Assembly: GCF_011766325.1 (NCBI RefSeq)
Contig: NZ_BLLG01000005.1
Span: 372,001 to 436,000, forward strand
DNA from: Streptomyces pacificus
GTDB taxonomy: Bacteria; Actinomycetota; Actinomycetes; Streptomycetales; Streptomycetaceae
Direction: 5' to 3'
Length of the DNA stretch: 64,000 bases
Positions 55,375-64,000 of the stretch are shown one piece after another (positions within the stretch are counted from its first letter, which is position 1; every line of letters starts with the position of its first letter). The notes below the pieces were generated by a model. That model saw only the letters and a program-made list of their open reading frames with translations. It was not told where the DNA came from and ran no database searches. The position numbers and the translations under genes were made by a program.

Positions 55375-56682
55375 ATGACCACGGCACACCGAGCCGGGCC
55401 CCGGGTCCACGGACTCCCCCCGGCGCTGCGGGCACCGTTCGAGGGCCGCACCTGGCGCGAGTTCGGCTACCTCCTGCTGAGCCTGCCCCTCAGCATCGTG
55501 TTCTTCGCCCTGGCCCTGTCGCTGACTGCGGCCGGCGCCGGACTGGTGGTCACGTTCCTCGGCATCCCGGTCCTCGCCGGAGCGCTCGCGATGTGCCGGG
55601 GTTTCGGCGCGTTGGAACGGGTCCGGGCGCGGGCGCTGCTGCGGCTCGATGTGGCGGATCCCGCGCCACTGCCGCCGGGGGGCAACGGCGCGCTCGGCCG
55701 GGTCACCGCCTTGCTGAAGAGCGGGACGTCCTGGCGGCACCTCCTCTACGCGCTGGTGCACATGCCGTGGGCGGTCTTCGCGTTCTCCGTCTCCCTGGTG
55801 TTCTGGAGTTACGGCTGGTGTCTGCTGACCTATCCGCTGTGGCAGTGGGTCTTCCCCCTCTACGCGGGGATCGACGGCCTGCAGATCTACGGTGACGACA
55901 CGCACGACGTCTACCTCGACTCCCCGCTCGAACTCGCCGCGACCAGCCTGATCGGCCTGCTGTTCACCCTGGCCGCGCCCTGGATCATCCGCGGACTCGC
56001 CACGGTGGACCGGCTGCTGGTCACCGGGCTGCTCGGCCCCTCCCGACTGGAGGGCAGGCTGGTGGAGCTGGAGTCGGGTCGGGGCGTCGCCGTGGACACG
56101 GCAGCCGCCGACCTGCGCCGCATCGAACGCGACCTGCACGACGGCGCACAAGCCAGACTCGTCGCCCTCGCCATGGACCTCGGACTCGCCAAGGAGAAAC
56201 TCCACCACGACCCCGACACCGCCGCCACCATGGTCGACGAAGCCCACGGCGAGGTGAAACTCGCCCTCAAGGAACTCCGCGACCTGGCCCGCGGCATCCA
56301 CCCGGCCATCCTCACCGACCGCGGCCTCGACGCCGCACTCTCCTCCGCCGCCACCCGCTGCACCGTCCCCGTCCGAGTCCACGTGGACCTACCCACCCGC
56401 CCCACCCCGGCAACCGAAGGCATCGCCTACCTCACCGCCTCCGAACTCCTGCAGAACATCAGCAAACACAGCCGGGCACACACCGCCTCCATCGACATCT
56501 GGCGCACCGAGAACCGCCTGCTCATCCAGGTCCACGACGACGGACACGGCGGAGCCGACCCCACCGGACACGGCCTCGCCGGCCTCGCCGAACGCCTCCA
56601 GGCAGTCGACGGACTCCTCCTCATCGACTCCCCCACCGGCGGACCCACCACCATCACCGCCGAACTCCCCTGGCGCACCTAA
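55375..56682 (+). CDS. NarL-class sensor histidine kinase 2
   Basis: A 435-residue membrane kinase starting at the ATG at 55375 (MTTAHRAGPRVHG). The N-terminal half has four hydrophobic helices and a longer extracytoplasmic loop (residues about 160-200, including YGDDTHDVYLDS). It is related to but clearly different from kinase 1. Residues about 231-435 form the catalytic module (His about 255), identical to kinase 1 except Ala for Val at one position. The gene lies 261 bp after kinase 1 and 266 bp before the single response regulator gene. Both kinases could signal to that regulator. Confidence 0.92.
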   Translation: MTTAHRAGPRVHGLPPALRAPFEGRTWREFGYLLLSLPLSIVFFALALSLTAAGAGLVVTFLGIPVLAGALAMCRGFGALERVRARALLRLDVADPAPLPPGGNGALGRVTALLKSGTSWRHLLYALVHMPWAVFAFSVSLVFWSYGWCLLTYPLWQWVFPLYAGIDGLQIYGDDTHDVYLDSPLELAATSLIGLLFTLAAPWIIRGLATVDRLLVTGLLGPSRLEGRLVELESGRGVAVDTAAADLRRIERDLHDGAQARLVALAMDLGLAKEKLHHDPDTAATMVDEAHGEVKLALKELRDLARGIHPAILTDRGLDAALSSAATRCTVPVRVHVDLPTRPTPATEGIAYLTASELLQNISKHSRAHTASIDIWRTENRLLIQVHDDGHGGADPTGHGLAGLAERLQAVDGLLLIDSPTGGPTTITAELPWRT

Positions 56683-56764
56683 CCCCGCCACACCCCCCGG
56701 CCCACGAAGCGGCACCTCCACACAGACCCCTCCCCGTTCCGGGCCCGGACACCGGCCGCACACC
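56064..56764 (+). repeat. 701-bp direct repeat, copy 2
   Basis: The partner of 54495-55195 at a fixed offset of 1569 bp. Both copies include the same 3' flank, including the CCCCGCCACACCCCCCGG segment. Confidence 0.97.
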
Positions 56765-56948
56765 AGTCGGCCCCGACACACCACCCGGGCCTCGCTCCAC
56801 GCCCGGGAGCGGGACCGGACCCGGCACCCGATCCGCGCGGCCCCTGATCCGAAACGCTCACCCGATCGTGTGAAGGGTGCGATGCTGGGGTCGACCGCCG
56901 GACGCAGGCCGCGGGCCGTGCACAACGACCGCAGGGGGACGCACCGCC

Positions 56949-57680
56949 GTGGAGCACGAGACAGACGCCCTCCCCGGGCACGCCGCACCGTCCGGTAGCG
57001 CCCCGTCCGGGCCGCGCGCCGTGCGGGTCGTCATCGCCGAGGACTCCGTGCTGCTCCGCGAGGGCCTCACCCGGTTGCTCGCCGACCGCGGTCACCACGT
57101 CGTCGCGGGCGTCGGGGATGCCGAGGCGCTGATCGGGGCGGTCGGGGAGCTGGCCGCGCGGGACGACCTGCCCGACGTCGTCGTCGCGGACGTACGGATG
57201 CCGCCCACGCACACGGACGAGGGCGTCCGCGCGGCCGTCCGACTGCGCAGGGACCATCCGGGCCTGGGTGTGCTGGTGCTGTCGCAGTACGTGGAGGAGC
57301 GATACGCCACGGAGCTGCTCGCGGGGAGCAGCCGCGGTGTGGGCTATCTGCTGAAGGACCGGGTCGCCGAGGTCAGGGAGTTCGTGGACGCGGTCGTCCG
57401 GGTGGCCGGCGGTGGGACGGCGCTGGACCCGGAGGTCGTGGCGCAGCTGCTGGGGCGGAGCCGGAAGCAGGAGGTACTCGCCGGCCTGACCCCCCGGGAG
57501 CGCGAGGTGCTGGGCCTGATGGCGGAGGGCAGGACGAACTCGGCCATCGCACGGCAGCTCGTGGTGAGCGACGGCGCCGTGGAGAAGCACGTGGGCAATA
57601 TCTTCCTGAAGCTCGGGCTGCCCCCCGGCGAGGGTGATCATCGGCGGGTACTGGCGGTGCTCACCTATCTGGATGCCTGA
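56949..57680 (+). CDS. NarL/FixJ-family response regulator
   Basis: A 243-residue regulator from the GTG at 56949, with AGGGGG about eleven bases upstream. The receiver domain holds the acidic pair in [13 protein letters not shown], the phospho-acceptor Asp about 81 in [10 protein letters not shown] and the conserved Lys in GYLLKDR. The C-terminal LuxR helix-turn-helix is [20 protein letters not shown] then [20 protein letters not shown]. It ends the kinase cluster and presumably controls genes near it; its targets are unknown. Confidence 0.94.
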   Translation: MEHETDALPGHAAPSGSAPSGPRAVRVVIAEDSVLLREGLTRLLADRGHHVVAGVGDAEALIGAVGELAARDDLPDVVVADVRMPPTHTDEGVRAAVRLRRDHPGLGVLVLSQYVEERYATELLAGSSRGVGYLLKDRVAEVREFVDAVVRVAGGGTALDPEVVAQLLGRSRKQEVLAGLTPREREVLGLMAEGRTNSAIARQLVVSDGAVEKHVGNIFLKLGLPPGEGDHRRVLAVLTYLDA

Positions 57681-57684
57681 TTAT

Positions 57685-57700
57685 TTGACACCCTGTCAGG
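57685..57700. promoter_or_regulatory. TTGACA with inverted repeat before korA
   Basis: TTGACACCCTGTCAGG combines a consensus -35 box with a TGACA/TGTCA inverted repeat, about 205 bp upstream of korA. A matching -10 is weak. It could be a regulator site shared with the end of the response regulator gene. Confidence 0.35.
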
Positions 57701-57904
57701 CAAGAGCGATCGATCAGGAACGGCGCCCCACCGAACGAATCCCCGGGGCGAACAGAACACGGCAAACCAGGACACGGCGGTATCTCAAATCGACGTCCGA
57801 CATGTGAGCAGTCCCGGGAAGGTGGTACTCACGGACGTAGGGTTGACCTTGGAGCGACCGGTGCGCCGGCCGCGAACCAGCCGCCTCGAGGGAGGTCCAG
57901 TTCA

Positions 57905-59843
57905 GTGACCAGCCAGGTCAGCAGCCCAGCAGAGCACGCGGACGAGGCAGACGGGCCCGGGGAGGCCCTCGTCGGGGGGCAACGGCAACCTCCCGGCGAG
58001 AAGGAAGTACGCCAACTGGATCGGGTGATCATCCGCTTTGCGGGTGATTCCGGTGACGGTATGCAGCTGACGGGTGACCGCTTCACTTCGGAGACGGCGT
58101 CGTACGGGAACGACCTGTCGACCCTGCCCAACTTCCCCGCCGAGATCAGGGCTCCCGCCGGCACCCTGCCCGGCGTCTCCAGCTTCCAGGTGCACTTCGC
58201 CGACCACGACATCCTCACTCCGGGCGACGCCCCCCATGTGCTGGTGGCGATGAACCCGGCCGCACTGAAGGCCAACATCGCCGATGTGCCGCGCGGCGGC
58301 GAGATCATCGTCAACACCGACGAGTTCGCCAAGCGCGCCATGGCCAAGGTCGGCTACGACACCTCGCCGCTGGAGGACGGCTCGCTGGACGGCTACAGCG
58401 TGCACCCCGTCCCCCTGACCACGCTCACGATCGAGGCGCTCAAGGAGTTCGGGCTCTCCCGCAAGGAGGCCGGGCGCTCCAAGAACATGTTCGCGCTGGG
58501 CCTGCTGTCGTGGATGTACCACCGGCCGACCGAGGGGACCGAGAGGTTCCTGAGAGCCAAGTTCGCGAAGAAGCCGGACATCGCCGAGGCGAATGTGGCG
58601 GCCTTCCGGGCCGGCTGGAACTTCGGGGAGACAACCGAGGACTTCGCCGTCTCCTACGAGGTCGCACCCGCCGGCACCGCGTTCCCGGCCGGCACGTACC
58701 GCAACATCTCCGGCAACCTGGCGCTGTCCTACGGGCTGATCGCCGCGTCCCGGCAGGCCGACCTGCCGCTGTACCTCGGCTCGTACCCGATCACCCCGGC
58801 CTCGGACATCCTGCACGAACTGTCCCGCCACAAGAACTTCGGCGTGCGCACCTTTCAGGCCGAGGACGAGATCGCCGGAATCGGCGCGGCGCTCGGTGCC
58901 GCGTTCGGCGGCTCGCTGGCCGTGACCACCACCTCCGGCCCCGGCGTGGCCCTGAAGTCGGAGACCGTCGGCCTGGCGGTGTCGCTGGAGCTGCCGCTGC
59001 TGGTGATCGACATCCAGCGGGGCGGGCCCTCGACCGGTCTGCCGACCAAGACCGAGCAGGCCGACCTGTTGCAGGCCATGTACGGCCGCAACGGCGAGGC
59101 ACCGGTGCCGGTCGTCGCCCCGCGCACCCCGGCGGACTGCTTCGACGCGGCGCTGGACGCGGCCCGCATCGCGCTGACGTACCGCACCCCGGTGCTCCTG
59201 CTCTCCGACGGGTATCTCGCCAACGGCTCGGAGCCGTGGCGGATCCCGGACCTCGACGAGCTGCCGGATCTCCGGACCCGGTTCGCCACGGGCCCGAACC
59301 ACACGCTCCAGGACGGCACCGAGGTGTTCTGGCCCTACAAGCGGGACCCGCGGACGCTGGCCCGCCCCTGGGCCGTGCCCGGCACGCCGGGTCTGGAGCA
59401 CCGGGTCGGCGGCATCGAGAAGCAGGACGGCACCGGGAACATCTCGTACGACCCGGCGAACCACGACTTCATGGTCCGCACCCGCCAGGCCAAGATCGAC
59501 GGCATCGAGGTCCCGGACCTGGAGGTCGACGACCCGGACGGCGCGAGGACGCTGGTCCTCGGCTGGGGTTCCACCTACGGGCCGATCACCGCGGCGGTCC
59601 GCCGCATCCGCCGGGAGGGCGGCGCCGTCGCCCAGGCCCACCTGCGGCATCTCAACCCGTTCCCGAGGAATCTCGGGGACGCTCTCGGACGTTACGACAA
59701 GGTAGTGGTACCGGAGATGAACCTGGGCCAGCTCGCCACCATGATCCGGGCGAGGTTCCTCATCGACGCACAGCCGTACAACCAGGTCAACGGAATGCCG
59801 TTCAAGGCCGAGCAGCTCGCGGCGGCCCTCAAGGAGGCCATCG

Positions 59844-59851
<8 letters not shown>
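57905..59851 (+). CDS. korA: 2-oxoacid:ferredoxin oxidoreductase, alpha (gamma-alpha fused) subunit
   Basis: The 648-residue subunit of a two-subunit KorAB-type enzyme that oxidatively decarboxylates 2-oxoglutarate to succinyl-CoA and reduces ferredoxin. Residues about 40-210 are the gamma domain (FAGDSGDGMQLTGDRF). The alpha domain follows with GSYPITPASDILHEL and FQAEDEIAGIGAALGAAFGG, and the C-terminal part includes VVPEMNLGQLATMIR. The GTG at 57905 has GGGAGGT about eleven bases upstream. The gene overlaps korB by 8 bp. Reduced ferredoxin from this enzyme could feed the nearby partial complex I (inference). Confidence 0.94.
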
Positions 59852-60905
<1,054 letters not shown>

Positions 60906-60929
60906 CGCCCGTCCCTGCTCCCGGACACC

Positions 60930-60961
60930 GGCCCGGACCCCCGCTGCGGGAGGTCCGGGCC
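60930..60961 (+). terminator. korAB terminator
   Basis: GGCCCGGACC (60930-60939) pairs perfectly with GGTCCGGGCC (60952-60961); the loop can pair further. It starts 24 bp after the korB stop. Confidence 0.8.
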
Positions 60962-61408
60962 CCGGCACGTCCCCGTCGCGCGTCGGGACGCGCCCCCTCC
61001 GGGCCCCGGCACGTCCGGCGCGATCCGCAAGCCCGGGCTGCGGGGTCTCCACCTCCAGGCCGCGACACCGCCCGGCCCGGACCAGTGCGGTGCCCGGGGT
61101 CCGCCCGCTCCACCGCGGCAGGGGGCGCCGGCCGTAGCGGACCCCGCCGCTCCCCTCCCGCCCTCAGACCGGCCACCCCGCTCGCGGAAACCCCCGCACG
61201 GGGAAAGGCAGCCCTGCCCGGGTGCACCGCCCCCGGTCCCCTGAGCCGCGCACCCGGGAACCAGCGGCCGGGAAGACCGTCGCGACGGCCTCGGCGGACC
61301 GGGCCGGACAGCCCCGTCATGACCGTATGGCGATACGAACATGACATCCCACCCCGCCCGGCGCTACCTTCGACCGGGACAGGGCGGCACGGTGCGGCAG
61401 GAGATTCG
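60962..61408. other. Intergenic region between korB and rarD
   Basis: About 450 bp with no gene supported by codon bias. The rarD ribosome binding site AGGAG lies at its end. Confidence 0.5.
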
Positions 61409-62410
61409 GTGAAGGCGGACAACGAGCAGCGCATGGGCCTGCTGTACGGGATGGGCGCCTACGGGATGTGGGGACTGGTCCCGCTCTTCTGGCCGCTGCT
61501 GAAGCCGGCCGGCGCCGTCGAGATCCTCGCCCACCGCATGGTCTGGTCCCTCGCGGTCGTCGGGATCGCCCTGCTGGTGCTGCGCCGCTGGGGATGGATG
61601 CGCCCGCTGCTCCGCGACCGGCGCAGGCTCGGCCTGATCACTGTCGCCGCCACAGTGATCACGGTGAACTGGGGTGTCTACATCTGGGCGGTCAACAATG
61701 GCCAGGTGGTGGCGGCGTCCCTCGGCTACTTCATCAACCCGCTGGTCACCATCGCGATGGGCGTGCTGCTGCTGAAGGAGCGGCTACGGCCCGCGCAGTG
61801 GACGGCCGTCGGCGTCGGCTTCGCCGCGGTGCTGGTGCTCACGGTCGGATACGGCCGCCCGCCGTGGATCTCGTTGGTCCTGGCCTTGACCTTCGCCGTC
61901 TACGGACTGATCAAGAAGAAGACCAACATCGGCGGCCTCGAGTCGCTGGCGGCGGAGACGGCGGTGCAGTTCCTGCCGGCCCTCGCCTTTCTGCTGTGGC
62001 TGGGCTCCCGGGGTACGGCCGATTTCGGCGCGCACGGAGCCGGCCACGCCGCACTGCTCGCCGCCACCGGGATCGTCACCGCCGTGCCGCTGATCTGCTT
62101 CGGCGCGGCCGCGATCCGGGTTCCGCTGTCGACACTGGGTCTGCTGCAGTACCTCGCACCGGTGTTCCAGTTCCTGCTGGGCGTCCTCTACTTCCACGAG
62201 GCCATGCCCGCCGAGCGGTGGGCGGGCTTCTCGCTGGTCTGGCTGGCGTTGACCATCCTCACCTGGGACGCGCTGCGCAACGCCAGGCGGGTCCGGGCGG
62301 AGGCGGCGCGGCTGGCCACCGCGGCGCGCGCCGCGGCCGCGGTCTCGACACCCGACACACCGGCGGCTCCGGAGGCGGCGTCCGGGCGGCACCCCGAGCC
62401 CGCCGCCTGA
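61409..62410 (+). CDS. rarD: RarD-type EamA family transporter
   Basis: A 333-residue membrane protein with about ten helices. From the GTG at 61409 (AGGAG six bases upstream) it begins KADNEQRMGLLYGMGAYGMW. The characteristic RarD segments are WGLVPLFWPLLKPAGAVEIL, HRMVWSL, NWGVYIWAVNNGQVVAASLGYFINPL and the late PLSTLGLLQYLAPVFQFLLG. A 50-residue Ala-rich cytoplasmic tail follows. RarD is an inner-membrane drug/metabolite exporter-like protein of unproven substrate; older reports link it to chloramphenicol sensitivity. Confidence 0.92.
   Translation: MKADNEQRMGLLYGMGAYGMWGLVPLFWPLLKPAGAVEILAHRMVWSLAVVGIALLVLRRWGWMRPLLRDRRRLGLITVAATVITVNWGVYIWAVNNGQVVAASLGYFINPLVTIAMGVLLLKERLRPAQWTAVGVGFAAVLVLTVGYGRPPWISLVLALTFAVYGLIKKKTNIGGLESLAAETAVQFLPALAFLLWLGSRGTADFGAHGAGHAALLAATGIVTAVPLICFGAAAIRVPLSTLGLLQYLAPVFQFLLGVLYFHEAMPAERWAGFSLVWLALTILTWDALRNARRVRAEAARLATAARAAAAVSTPDTPAAPEAASGRHPEPAA

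Positions 62411-64000
<1,590 letters not shown>

Noticed and set aside
57685-57713. Complete vegetative promoter for korA
   Set aside because: TTGACA is ideal but no acceptable -10 lies 16-19 bp downstream; reported only as a possible site.

Overview
The window is high-GC actinobacterial DNA, almost certainly from a Streptomyces chromosome core. The supporting signs are strong G/C preference at third codon positions, many GTG starts and a TTG start for rpoB, and a WhiJ-like/DUF397/anti-sigma-like ATPase set. From memory, the gene order (str operon, rpoBC, rplJL, rplKA, secE-nusG, aspC, add, murB, a partial second nuo cluster, korAB) also matches the S. coelicolor region around SCO4594-SCO4665, read in reverse. 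No complete mobile element, CRISPR array or rRNA gene was seen.

Layout. 1-2712 (minus): a three-gene envelope-type set made of a helical WXG100-like protein, a DUF1023 alpha/beta hydrolase and a lipoprotein cut by the window edge. 3103-7757 (minus): the str operon rpsL-rpsG-fusA-tuf, with a clear promoter and a terminator. 7758-12873: an accessory island between the str and rpoBC operons, holding an Rpn-like PD-(D/E)XK protein, a helix-turn-helix/zinc-finger protein, an RsbW-like ATPase, and divergent XRE (DUF5753) and DUF397 genes. 13223-26842 (minus): tRNA-Trp, secE, nusG, rplK, rplA, a LppX/LprG-like lipoprotein, rplJ, rplL, rpoB and rpoC. 27128-29967 (plus): aspC and add. 30206-32988 (minus): tRNA-Thr, tRNA-Met, rpmG, a HadAB-like dehydratase pair and murB. 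33413-42445: a degenerate amidohydrolase, a NAD(P)-binding protein, a secreted SLT protein, nadE, tRNA-Tyr, yajQ, a YeaQ-type protein, an amino-acid permease, yccF and htpX. 42608-53754 (minus): mscL and nuoABCHIJKLMN. 53941-57680 (plus): two NarL-class sensor kinases and one response regulator. 57905-64000 (plus): korAB, rarD and the start of a secreted M28 aminopeptidase.

How it fits together. About half the window is translation and transcription machinery with recognisable promoters, a candidate rplJ attenuator and inter-operon terminators. The most interesting parts are these. (1) The complex I operon lacks exactly the contiguous nuoDEFG block, has a NuoC with a disordered tail of about 330 residues, and lies near a 2-oxoacid:ferredoxin oxidoreductase; a ferredoxin-coupled partial complex I is a reasonable but unproven reading. 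(2) The two adjacent sensor kinases share a 701-bp segment with one mismatch that covers the whole catalytic half and the 3' flank, and whose codon use differs from the rest of each gene; this looks like recent gene conversion or module duplication. (3) An amidohydrolase keeps its first metal histidines but has lost the other expected catalytic residues. (4) MscL carries a C-terminal four-cysteine zinc-ribbon-like tail. Several short tandem repeats and perfect inverted repeats lie in promoter regions.
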